From Flavobacteriaceae bacterium (GTDB taxonomy: Bacteria > Bacteroidota > Bacteroidia > Flavobacteriales > Flavobacteriaceae), in contig JAKITV010000003.1 of NCBI GenBank assembly GCA_021647885.1, forward strand, positions 55,860 through 119,859: 64,000 nt of DNA. Direction: 5' to 3'. Position numbers and translations under genes: made by a program. A model generated the notes under the pieces. It ran no database searches. It had not been told where the DNA came from and saw only the letters and a list, made by a program, of their open reading frames with translations. This document shows positions 1 to 8,127 of the stretch, piece after piece. Each line of letters starts with the position of its first letter. Within the stretch, counting starts at the first letter, position 1.

Positions 1-447
1 GTTTAAAGCAATTTCTGAAGTTGTCTCACCTTCAACAATTTCCCATCTACTTGGAATAAAATTAAATACAGGATCTTCTAATTGAGGTGTAGAGCTTCCT
101 ACTAGGGCTAAACTAGAATTTAATAATTCCCCCGAAATGATATTGCCCTCAGAAAAGTTAAGTGTACCATTAATAATATCACCACCTTCATATATAATAC
201 TAACATTATCAGGCAAGTTTACGGTTTGCCCTTCTAAATCTAGAATACAGTCAATAATTACAGTAGCATTTGCTTCTACATTTGTTAAGGTAAAATCGCA
301 TGGCAAACTGGTATTAACAATAGGGTCTGTGTCTGTGTCATCAACAATTTCGACTGTTGGCTCTATAAATACTTCTTCGTCACTACAAGATACCATCGAT
401 AGCATTATAAAAAATGTAAATAGCATGGGTTTAAAAATTGTTTTCAT
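1..447 (-). CDS. Lipoprotein with probable beta-helix fold, 3' end cut by window
   Basis: The minus strand is open from an ATG at 447 to the left window edge (149 codons), so only the N-terminal part is seen. It begins with a lysine, a hydrophobic stretch and a lipobox-like SMVSC followed by SDEE, which suggests an exported lipoprotein. After an acidic linker come short repeats of the type GQTVNLPDN, GGDIINGTLNF and GNIISGELLNS. These resemble the rungs of a right-handed parallel beta-helix, as in polysaccharide-active or adhesive surface proteins. It lies beside the exopolysaccharide genes but is divergent from them, so a role in polysaccharide modification is only a guess. I do not recognise the family. 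Confidence 0.7.
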   Translation of the reverse strand, partial: MKTIFKPMLFTFFIMLSMVSCSDEEVFIEPTVEIVDDTDTDPIVNTSLPCDFTLTNVEANATVIIDCILDLEGQTVNLPDNVSIIYEGGDIINGTLNFSEGNIISGELLNSSLALVGSSTPQLEDPVFNFIPSRWEIVEGETTSEIALN

Positions 448-729
448 TATTTTAAGATTTGGGAGGGGTTAATAAATTATCACAATAATAAAGTTAAAAA
501 TTTAAAAATTTGTTAAAATCATATATTTTTCGATGAAATACATTTTTATTTTCAAAATATAATCGTTAAAATGTAATTTTATTTCGATGAAATCACACTC
601 CTCTAATGGATTTTATATATATACGCTGGTTGTTCATTTTTAGATGTTTTAAAAATAAAAATCAAAAATAACAGAAAACGAAGAATGGGTATATGTTTGT
701 TAATAACTAATAACAACTCAGTAGTATGT

Positions 730-762
730 GTTATTTCGCCTACTACTTAAGTAGTAAATAAC
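730..762. promoter_or_regulatory. Palindrome, possible operator upstream of the exopolysaccharide genes
   Basis: TACTACTTAAGTAGTA at 741-756 is a perfect 16-base palindrome. It is flanked by GTTATTT (730-736) and AAATAAC (756-762), which extend the symmetry across a CGCC spacer on the left side. No T-run follows, so a protein-binding site is more likely than a terminator. This is inference from symmetry alone. Confidence 0.35.
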
Positions 763-813
763 CATTTAAAGTAAATAAAATCAATCGATTAAGAAAGATA
801 AATAGACAAAATT

Positions 814-915
814 ATGAAGAGAGCTATGATACCTAGGTGTACAATAATAGTTCTAACTTCTTTAAGAACACATACTAGAAGTATACGTTTTATGAATAGC
901 ATTTACCATAAATAA
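814..915 (+). pseudogene. Decayed N-terminal fragment of a glycosyltransferase
   Basis: A 33-codon open frame ends at TAA 913-915. Its central part reads TSLRTHTRSIRFMNSIYH, which aligns with ASLRTLLKGQLRFMNQHYN at the start of the intact glycosyltransferase encoded from 1214. The DNA is also similar (TTAAGAACAC and TTTATGAAT shared in order). No homology to the rest of the glycosyltransferase could be followed beyond the stop. It is best read as the remnant of a second, related gene, perhaps left by reshuffling of the polysaccharide locus. The alignment was made by eye. Confidence 0.35.
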
Positions 916-1213
916 CAAAAGCTCTTTGGGCTAAACACCAATAACTGGACATCAATCTGATTTGATGAAGTGTCAATTTCATGTTTGCTAGCCTATCTAC
1001 AACAACCATTCGTCATAAATTAGCACTTTAAATAGACCTTATCAAAAGAGAACAGATTCTTTTATATATTTGTTCATGAGATTATTATAGAGTAATATTA
1101 TCTACAGGTAAAATATACCTCAAAATATCTGGATAAAACAAGGATGTTTGATGATGGATGATATCTGCCTAACAGTAGAGAGGTATAACAAAAGAACAGA
1201 TTACAGAAGCCAT

Positions 1214-2362
1214 ATGAGAGAAAAAATAATACGCATAACTACAGTGCCAGCGTCGTTAAGAACACTACTTAAAGGACAATTACGGTTTATGAATCAGCAC
1301 TATAACATTATTGGTGTTTCTAGTAAAGGCGAAGCGTTAGAGGAAACAAGACATAATGAAGGTATTGAAACTTACGCAATTGAAATGACAAGAACAATAA
1401 CACCTTTAAAAGACTTAAAAGCTACTTATAGACTTTACAAATTTTTTAAAAAAGAAAAACCATATATTGTTCACACTCATACACCAAAAGCTGGAACCGT
1501 TGGTATGCTAGCAGCAAGATTAGCAGGTGTGCCTCATAGGTTGCATACAATTGCAGGTTTACCTCTTTTGGAAGCAAAAGGGTTTAAACGAAAAGTTTTA
1601 GACCTTGTAGAAAAAATAACATATAACAATGCTACAAAAGTGTATCCAAATTCATTTGGGCTTTATGATATTGTAATACAAAATAAATATGCTAAAGCTT
1701 CCAAGTTAAAAGTTATAGGTAATGGAAGTTCTAATGGTATAGATACAAATCACTTCGATCCAAATATAGTAACAGATGAGGCTAAAAATGAATTAAGAAA
1801 TGAGCTTGGATTCACAAAAGAGGATTTTGTTTTCGTTTTTATTGGCAGAATTGTAACAGATAAAGGTGTAAACGAATTGGTAAATGTGTTCAATAAACTC
1901 AACAAAATAAAGGATAATTGTAGGCTACTTTTAGTTGGGCCCTACGAGAATAGTTTAGATCCAATCTTAGAACAAACGCAAACATTGATTGAAGAAAACG
2001 AACAGATTATTTCAGTTGGTTGGCAAAAAGATATTAGACCATATGTTGCGATCTCTAATGTTTTAACTTTTCCAAGTTACAGAGAAGGATTTCCAAATGT
2101 TGTGCTTCAGGCTAGTGCAATGGGTTTACCATGTATAGTAACCAACATTAATGGTTGTAATGAAATTATTAAAGACGGATTTAACGGCATTATTATTCCG
2201 CCTAAAGATGAAAATGCTTTATTTGAATCAATGATTAGATTGGCTGAAAACACAGAAGAAAGGCTTAAATTAGCAAAAAACTCTAGAGACAATATTATAA
2301 AAAAATTCCAACAAGAGTATATTTGGGAAGAGTTACTTAAAGAGTATAAAAGCTTAGGCTAA
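1214..2362 (+). CDS. Glycosyltransferase family 4 (GT-B fold)
   Basis: Predicted 382-residue cytoplasmic glycosyltransferase that would add a sugar to a lipid-linked oligosaccharide during exopolysaccharide synthesis. The N-terminal half has the GT4 acceptor-domain pattern HTHTPKAGTVGMLAARLAG and RLHTIAGLPLLEAKG. The C-terminal half has FIGRIVTDKGVNEL and the donor-site segment YREGFPNVVLQASAMGLP, with the glutamate typical of the EX7E region. An ATG at 1148 would add 22 residues unlike the family, so 1214 (MREKIIRITTVPAS) is preferred. The stop is one base from the next ATG, implying a shared transcript with the phosphosugar transferase. Donor and acceptor sugars cannot be told from sequence. 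Confidence 0.88.
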   Translation: MREKIIRITTVPASLRTLLKGQLRFMNQHYNIIGVSSKGEALEETRHNEGIETYAIEMTRTITPLKDLKATYRLYKFFKKEKPYIVHTHTPKAGTVGMLAARLAGVPHRLHTIAGLPLLEAKGFKRKVLDLVEKITYNNATKVYPNSFGLYDIVIQNKYAKASKLKVIGNGSSNGIDTNHFDPNIVTDEAKNELRNELGFTKEDFVFVFIGRIVTDKGVNELVNVFNKLNKIKDNCRLLLVGPYENSLDPILEQTQTLIEENEQIISVGWQKDIRPYVAISNVLTFPSYREGFPNVVLQASAMGLPCIVTNINGCNEIIKDGFNGIIIPPKDENALFESMIRLAENTEERLKLAKNSRDNIIKKFQQEYIWEELLKEYKSLG

Positions 2363-2363
2363 A

Positions 2364-2975
2364 ATGAAATTCTATCAATTATATACTAAACCTTTATTAG
2401 ATTTTATTGGTGCAACTATAGGATTTATAGTGCTATTACCACTATTTGTTATTGTTATAGTTATGTTATTTTTTCTAAATCAAGGAAAGCCTTTTTTTTT
2501 GCAACCAAGACCAGGGAAAAATGAAAAGATTTTTAACATCATCAAATTTAAAACCATGAATGAAAAGAAGGATGCAAATGGAGACTTACTACCTGATTTT
2601 CAAAGACTAACAAAATATGGACAATTTATTAGAAAATATTCTTTAGATGAAATCCCACAATTGCTCAATGTTATTAAAGGAGATATGAGTTTAATTGGAC
2701 CTAGACCACTTCGAATAAAATATTTACCTTTATATAACGAAACACAGAAAAAACGCCACAATATTAAGCCAGGAATAACAGGTTGGGCACAAGTAAAAGG
2801 TAGAAATGCCATAACCTGGGAGCAAAAATTTGAATATGATGTTTGGTATGTGAAAAATTTATCTTTTCTAATAGATATGAAAATTCTATTTTTAACCTTT
2901 TATAAGGTGCTTAAAAAAGAAGGTGTTTATAGTATAGAAAATGATATAGCAGCAGATTTTACTGGGACAAAATGA
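2364..2975 (+). CDS. Undecaprenyl-phosphate phosphosugar transferase (bacterial sugar transferase family)
   Basis: This 203-residue protein belongs to the small PglC/WcaJ-C-terminal type of sugar transferase, which moves a sugar-1-phosphate from a UDP-sugar to undecaprenyl phosphate and so primes glycan synthesis at the inner membrane. One hydrophobic segment (about residues 12-37) is followed by the family motifs KFKTM, SLDEIPQLLNVIKGDMSLIGPRP, then IKPGITGWAQVKGRN. At about 200 residues it is the monotopic PglC size, lacking the extra N-terminal membrane segments of WcaJ. With the aminotransferase and dehydratase downstream, the likely substrate is a UDP-linked amino- or diamino-dideoxy sugar, which is inference. 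Confidence 0.9.
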   Translation: MKFYQLYTKPLLDFIGATIGFIVLLPLFVIVIVMLFFLNQGKPFFLQPRPGKNEKIFNIIKFKTMNEKKDANGDLLPDFQRLTKYGQFIRKYSLDEIPQLLNVIKGDMSLIGPRPLRIKYLPLYNETQKKRHNIKPGITGWAQVKGRNAITWEQKFEYDVWYVKNLSFLIDMKILFLTFYKVLKKEGVYSIENDIAADFTGTK

Positions 2976-2988
2976 AAAATAAGGCAAT

Positions 2989-4020
2989 ATGGGTAAAAAT
3001 ATACTTTTTACATGTACAGGAAGACGTAATTATTTAATTAACTATTTTAAAGATGCCTTAAATGGAAATGGAAAGATTTTTGCAGCAGACCAAGCCTTAT
3101 TGGCTCCAGCTCTTGTTGATGCAGATGTTGCCATTATTTTACCAAATATATATGACGAAAATTATATTTCAGCTTTAAAAGAGGCTATAATAAAGCATAA
3201 AATTGATGCTGTAATATCATTAAATGATTTAGAGCTACCTATCCTTTCAAAGCATAAAACTGAATTGGAAAACACAGGAACTCAAGTAATTATATCTAAT
3301 GAAGATGTAATTGATACAGCGTTTGATAAGATGGAAACCTTCAATTTTATTAAACAAATTGGTCTAAATACCCCAAAAACCTTCACAAACTTTAAAGAAA
3401 CTAAAACTGCCATTGAAAACGGTACACTAAAATTTCCGTTAGTTGTGAAACCACGCTGGGGAAGCGCATCGATTGGTGTTGATTTTCTGGAAACAATGGA
3501 AGAATTAGAGTTGACTTTTACATTGCAACAATTAAAACTCAAAAAATCAACCCTTAGTGCTGTAGGCCAACATGATTTTGATAATGCCATTCTTATTCAG
3601 GAAAAATTAGATGGCAAAGAATATGGTATGGATATTCTTAATGATTTTGAAGGCAATTATGTTGGTACATTTGTTAGGGAAAAATTAAGCATGCGTGCAG
3701 GCGAAACAGACATGGCATTGTCTGTTATTGATCCAAAATTTGAAAGCCTTGGAAGAACCATTGCGACACATTTAAAGCATATTGGTATTTTGGATTGCGA
3801 TGTATTTGCTGTCAATAATAAGTTATATCTGCTTGAGTTAAATCCGAGATTTGGAGGAGGCTATCCATTTTCGCATGAGGCAGGGATTAACATTGCTGCT
3901 ATTTATATAGATTGGTTAAATAATATTGTTGATGTTACAGGGCATAATCAATATAAAGCGGGAATTTTGTTTTCAAAATATGATAGACTAATGAAAATCA
4001 CTTCCAAAAAGTTAGTTTAA
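2989..4020 (+). CDS. ATP-grasp family ligase in the exopolysaccharide operon
   Basis: 343 residues. A Rossmann-like N-terminus (NILFTCTGRRNYLINYF) precedes an ATP-grasp fold with FPLVVKPRWGSASIGV (ATP-binding loop), ILIQEKLDGKEYGMDIL and the metal-binding LYLLELNPRFGGGYPF. The family forms amide or similar bonds through acyl phosphates. It resembles carbamoyl-phosphate-synthase-like and PylC-like ATP-grasp proteins. In many flavobacterial loci a PglD-type acetyltransferase would sit here, before the aminotransferase. This gene may therefore supply the enzyme that acylates the 4-amino sugar, perhaps with an amino acid. That role is a hypothesis. It is followed by a gap of about 236 bases. Confidence 0.8.
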   Translation: MGKNILFTCTGRRNYLINYFKDALNGNGKIFAADQALLAPALVDADVAIILPNIYDENYISALKEAIIKHKIDAVISLNDLELPILSKHKTELENTGTQVIISNEDVIDTAFDKMETFNFIKQIGLNTPKTFTNFKETKTAIENGTLKFPLVVKPRWGSASIGVDFLETMEELELTFTLQQLKLKKSTLSAVGQHDFDNAILIQEKLDGKEYGMDILNDFEGNYVGTFVREKLSMRAGETDMALSVIDPKFESLGRTIATHLKHIGILDCDVFAVNNKLYLLELNPRFGGGYPFSHEAGINIAAIYIDWLNNIVDVTGHNQYKAGILFSKYDRLMKITSKKLV

Positions 4021-4256
4021 TACCAATGAAACAAAAGGGTTTAGCTTAAATGTTCATTTTTAAGTAACATCGTAAAAATTTGCTTTTAGTCGTATTTATT
4101 TTGAATGTAAGACTTTATTGATAGATATTTAGCAATTATTAATGCATTTGCATCTTATTTAACTTATAAATAATTTGCAAAAGTGCTATTTTTATGCTCC
4201 AAATCCCTCTATAGACATAAAAATTGTGGTAATTTAGTTACTTAACAATTTTGCTT

Positions 4257-5384
4257 ATGAATTCTAAAATATGGTTATCTTCTCCACATATGAGTGGTAA
4301 GGAACAAGACTATATAAATAAAGCTTTTGAGACTAATTGGATAGCTCCATTAGGTCCAAACGTAACTGGTTTTGAAAATGATATTCAAGAGTACCTTACG
4401 GATGATAGCCTTGTAGCTGCATTAAGTTCTGGTACAGCAGCAATACATCTGGCTCTTATCTTACTTGGTGTAAAACAAGGGGATGAAGTAATTTGCCAGA
4501 GTATGACATTTTCTGCATCGGTAAACCCTATTGTATATTTGGGTGCTACTCCTATTTTTATTGACAGCGAAAAAGAAACATGGAACATCTCTCCCGAACA
4601 ATTAGAAATAGCAATTAAAGATCGTATTAATAAAGGGAAAAAACCAAAGGCTATTATAGCTGTCCACCTTTATGGAATGCCATATAAAGTAGAAGAAATA
4701 AATAATATTGCCAATGCATATAATATTCCTATTTTAGAAGATAGTGCAGAAGCATTTGGAAGCACCTATAAAAATAAAAACTGTGGCACATTTGGTGAAA
4801 TCTCTATTTTATCATTTAACGGAAATAAAATAATAACCACTTCAGGTGGTGGTGCTTTAGTAACAAAAGATAGTACTATTAAAGAAAAAGCTATTTTTCT
4901 TGCAACACAAGCAAGAGATAAATCTGCTGCATATTTGCATTCTCATATTGGTTATAATTATAGAATGTCTAATGTTCTTGCAGGAATTGGAAGAGGTCAA
5001 ATGGAAGTATTAGATAAACGTGTAAAAGCCAGACGAGATAATTATGATTTTTATTCTGATAATTTAAAAGAGATTAAGGCAATTACATTTGTAGATGAGC
5101 CTAAAGAACATTTTTCCAATAGATGGCTATCATGTTTTTTAACAGAATCTGAATCCATGCGTGAAGAACTTAGGATAAAACTTGAAGAAAGCAATATAGA
5201 ATCCAGACCACTATGGAAGCCAATGCACCAACAGCCAATTTTTAAGGATTACCCAAAATATCTGAATGGTGTTTCCGACGAATTGTTTAAAAAAGGCTTA
5301 TGTTTACCTAGTGGATCTAACCTAACTGATAATGAATTAAATAGAGTTTTATCGGTAATAAAAACATATTTTAACGTATGCTAA
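4257..5384 (+). CDS. DegT/DnrJ/EryC1-family sugar aminotransferase (PglE-like)
   Basis: This 375-residue PLP-dependent enzyme would transaminate a UDP-4-keto-6-deoxy sugar to the 4-amino sugar. Features seen are the substrate-entry motif LSSGTAAIHLAL, the PLP-interacting region ILEDSAEAFGS, and the Schiff-base lysine in FNGNKIITTSGGG at about residue 190. The ATG at 4257 is chosen over an in-frame TTG two codons upstream. The last 7 bases overlap the start of the downstream 4,6-dehydratase gene, which would make its keto-sugar substrate. This pairing is characteristic of bacillosamine-type sugar pathways (PglF/PglE). Confidence 0.9.
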   Translation: MNSKIWLSSPHMSGKEQDYINKAFETNWIAPLGPNVTGFENDIQEYLTDDSLVAALSSGTAAIHLALILLGVKQGDEVICQSMTFSASVNPIVYLGATPIFIDSEKETWNISPEQLEIAIKDRINKGKKPKAIIAVHLYGMPYKVEEINNIANAYNIPILEDSAEAFGSTYKNKNCGTFGEISILSFNGNKIITTSGGGALVTKDSTIKEKAIFLATQARDKSAAYLHSHIGYNYRMSNVLAGIGRGQMEVLDKRVKARRDNYDFYSDNLKEIKAITFVDEPKEHFSNRWLSCFLTESESMREELRIKLEESNIESRPLWKPMHQQPIFKDYPKYLNGVSDELFKKGLCLPSGSNLTDNELNRVLSVIKTYFNVC

Positions 5385-7261
5385 TAAAGCTATTACATAA
5401 AATATCTCAAAAATATGCCTCGAAATGGCTAGTGCTGTTATTCGATCTAACTATGGTGCTATGTACTTTTTTCTTCGCATACCTTATTAGATTTAATTTT
5501 AAGCTAGATTTTGATTTCTCTATTTTTATACGTCAACTTCCTTTTATTGCTTTGGTAACCATTGTAAGTTTTCTTTTAGTTGGCTCCCACAAAGGTGTTG
5601 TAAGATTTACTGGATTTAAAGATGTGGTAAACATTGTTATTGGCTGTAATATCCTTGCAATTTTACTGATTATTTCAACCTATTTAAGCAGAAAATTTAA
5701 TTTGGGTAATATATTAAATATTTCTGGCTCTATAATTTATATCCATTTATTGTTAAACTTTTTATTTTTAATTGGAACTAAATTTTTAATTAAATTAATC
5801 TATAGAAATATTATTACCAATATAGCAGAGAAATCCAGGGTCTTAATTTATGGAGCAGGAAACTCTGGTATGCTTACCTATGATGCCATAACAAATGATT
5901 CTAAAAGCAACCTAGAAGTCATTGGTTTTATTGATGATAATATTAGTAAAGTAGGTAAAAAAATAAATCTTTTAAACGTATATAGCTTTGACCATATTAG
6001 TGAAAAATTTATAGAGAAAAATAAGGTTAATGAAGTTATTATTTCCATACAAAATATTGATACTGTTCGCTTATTAGAAATAACCAATCAATTATTTTTA
6101 AGTAATTTAAAAGTAAAAATTGTTCCTTCTGTTCAACATTGGATAGATGGTGATTTAAGCGTAGGACAAATTAAGGATGTTAAGATTGAAGATTTATTGG
6201 GTAGAGATCAAATAGAGATTTCCAATCCTGTTTTAGAAGATGAATATGAAAACCAAATTATTTTTATTACAGGAGCTGCTGGTTCTATTGGTAGTGAGAT
6301 TGCACGTAAAATAACTAAATATAATTTTAAAAAATTAATTCTTATAGATATTGCCGAATCACCTCTTTATGACTTACAACAAGAATTTAAACAAAAAGGA
6401 ATCCTAAATTTTATAGTTATAATTGCCGATGTTAGAGATAAAGAGAGAATGGATGCTATTTTTGAACAATACAAACCAAAAATAATCTTTCATGCTGCAG
6501 CCTACAAACATGTGCCATTAATGGAAACTTATCCATCTGAAGCTGTAAAAATTAATATATGTGGTACCATAAACCTAGCTCAACTTTCGGTAAAGTATAA
6601 TGCTAATAAATTTGTATTGATTTCAACAGATAAAGCAGTCAATCCTACCAATGTCATGGGTGCAACCAAACGCATAGCAGAGTTATATGTAAGTTGTTTA
6701 AAAGGTAAAGTTAAAACCAAATTTATAACTACACGCTTTGGAAATGTTTTAGGATCAAGCGGATCGGTAATCCCATTATTTAAAAAACAAATTGAAGCAG
6801 GAGGTCCACTAACTGTAACACATAGTGATATTACGCGTTATTTTATGACAATTCCTGAAGCTTGTCAGTTAGTAATAGAAGCTGCAACTATGGGAAATGG
6901 CGGAGAAATTTTTGTGTTTGATATGGGTAAACCTATTAGAATTCATGATTTGGCCAAAAACATGATTATCTTATCTGGTTTTAGGTATCCTGAAGATATT
7001 AAAATTAAAATTACAGGATTAAGACCTGGAGAAAAAATATATGAAGAATTACTGGCAGATGGAGAAAATACCATTTTAACATATCATGAAAAGATTATGA
7101 TTGCAAAAGTAAAATTCTTTAATGTTGAAGAAATAGAATCAAAAATTGAATATCTTTGTTCAATAAACGCTAACACTCAAAATTTAGAAATAGTTTCTAT
7201 TATAAAAGATATTTTACCAGAGTATATTTCAAATAACTCAAAATATGAAGTTTTAGATTAA
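5378..7261 (+). CDS. Membrane UDP-sugar 4,6-dehydratase (PglF/WbpM/CapD family)
   Basis: This 627-residue inner-membrane enzyme probably converts UDP-GlcNAc to UDP-4-keto-6-deoxy-GlcNAc. The N-terminal third has about four hydrophobic helices (residues 15-40, 48-68, 80-100, 112-135), then a CoA-binding-like Rossmann segment (LIYGAGNSGML). The catalytic short-chain dehydrogenase domain follows, with the NAD motif ITGAAGSIGSEI near residue 300. The active site has STDKAVNPTNVMGATKR, where Met replaces the usual Tyr, as known for PglF and WbpM. FGNVLGSSGSVIP and RPGEKIYEELL are conserved family motifs. It overlaps the aminotransferase gene by 7 bases and is followed by the export genes. Confidence 0.92.
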   Translation: MLIKLLHKISQKYASKWLVLLFDLTMVLCTFFFAYLIRFNFKLDFDFSIFIRQLPFIALVTIVSFLLVGSHKGVVRFTGFKDVVNIVIGCNILAILLIISTYLSRKFNLGNILNISGSIIYIHLLLNFLFLIGTKFLIKLIYRNIITNIAEKSRVLIYGAGNSGMLTYDAITNDSKSNLEVIGFIDDNISKVGKKINLLNVYSFDHISEKFIEKNKVNEVIISIQNIDTVRLLEITNQLFLSNLKVKIVPSVQHWIDGDLSVGQIKDVKIEDLLGRDQIEISNPVLEDEYENQIIFITGAAGSIGSEIARKITKYNFKKLILIDIAESPLYDLQQEFKQKGILNFIVIIADVRDKERMDAIFEQYKPKIIFHAAAYKHVPLMETYPSEAVKINICGTINLAQLSVKYNANKFVLISTDKAVNPTNVMGATKRIAELYVSCLKGKVKTKFITTRFGNVLGSSGSVIPLFKKQIEAGGPLTVTHSDITRYFMTIPEACQLVIEAATMGNGGEIFVFDMGKPIRIHDLAKNMIILSGFRYPEDIKIKITGLRPGEKIYEELLADGENTILTYHEKIMIAKVKFFNVEEIESKIEYLCSINANTQNLEIVSIIKDILPEYISNNSKYEVLD

Positions 7262-7285
7262 CACTAATTAACAAAAACTATAATC

Positions 7286-8083
7286 ATGGTATTAAAAATA
7301 AAGACTTATCGATTTTCAAAAATAATAATTTTAATGGCAATTGTTTTTTTAAGCTCATGTGCTTCAAGAAAAGATATTGTTTATTTTCAAGATGAACCAA
7401 TCTCAAAAGCAATTGATAATAAAAATGCAGATTTTGAATTGATTTTTAATACTAATGACTTATTAACAATAAATGTTTCGGCTTTAGATAGTGATGCTGC
7501 TAGGCCTTTTAATTTTTTATCTGTTGCATCAAATGGTTCTTCCGTAATTGATGCAAGCGGAGCTTCTTCAACAATGCAATCATATTTAATTGATGCAAAA
7601 GGAAACATTGAGTTTCCAGTCTTGGGCACTATAAAGCTGGGTGGTTTAACAAAAAGTGAAGCAATTATACTTTTGAAGCAAAAGTTAATAGAATACCTAA
7701 ACAACCCAATTGTAAATATTAGGCTGGTAAACTTTACCATTACAGTACTTGGTGAGGTTAACAGCCCTGGCACATACACTATTAATGGTGAAAAAATATC
7801 CTTAACTGAAGCGATAGGTTATGCAGGAGATTTAACTATTTATGGAAACCGGAAATCAGTATTTTTAATTCGAGAATTAGATGGTGAAAAAAGATTTTCT
7901 AAATTTGATTTAACGTCAATAAATGTTGTAAATCATCCTAATTATTATTTATTTCAAAATGATGTTATTTATGTAGCACCAAATAAAACAAGAATTAATC
8001 AAGCGTCAGACTCTCCAAACACTCGGTTAATTCTTTCAGCAGTTGGGCTTTTAGCGACAATTACAGCGATTTTAATTAGATAA
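7286..8083 (+). CDS. Polysaccharide export lipoprotein (Wza/OPX family)
   Basis: 265 residues. The signal peptide ends in a lipobox (LSSCAS, Cys at about residue 27), so it is predicted to be an outer-membrane-anchored periplasmic lipoprotein. The family's poly_export domain follows (LTINVSALDSD to NPIVNIRLVNF), then an SLBB-type repeat (VLGEVNSPGTYTINGEKI, AIGYAGDLT). The C-terminus ends in a hydrophobic stretch (LILSAVGLLATITAILI), common in Bacteroidota OPX proteins. OPX proteins act with a Wzc-type co-polymerase to export capsule or exopolysaccharide. The partner kinase lies 44 bases downstream. Confidence 0.92.
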   Translation: MVLKIKTYRFSKIIILMAIVFLSSCASRKDIVYFQDEPISKAIDNKNADFELIFNTNDLLTINVSALDSDAARPFNFLSVASNGSSVIDASGASSTMQSYLIDAKGNIEFPVLGTIKLGGLTKSEAIILLKQKLIEYLNNPIVNIRLVNFTITVLGEVNSPGTYTINGEKISLTEAIGYAGDLTIYGNRKSVFLIRELDGEKRFSKFDLTSINVVNHPNYYLFQNDVIYVAPNKTRINQASDSPNTRLILSAVGLLATITAILIR

Positions 8084-8127
8084 TTTATCTATCTCTAAAT
8101 AACAAATATTTTAAGAAACAACAAAGC

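Larger units (their letters stand above)
448..1213. other. Long AT-rich intergenic region upstream of the polysaccharide genes
   Basis: This gap of about 770 bases separates the divergent lipoprotein gene from the exopolysaccharide genes. The sequence TTTCGATGAAAT occurs twice (about 527-541 and 583-594). A perfect 16-base palindrome with extra flanking symmetry lies at 730-762. A decayed glycosyltransferase start lies at 814-915. The rest shows no convincing gene. The gap probably holds the promoters of both flanking genes. Confidence 0.5.

Noticed and set aside
137..472. Open frame on the + strand, 111 codons
   Set aside because: It lies opposite the lipoprotein gene whose minus-strand frame has a signal peptide, lipobox and beta-helix-like repeats; the + frame has no such features.
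1148..1213. ATG at 1148 as glycosyltransferase start
   Set aside because: The extra 22 residues are unlike the family's N-terminus, which begins at MREKIIRITTVP from 1214.
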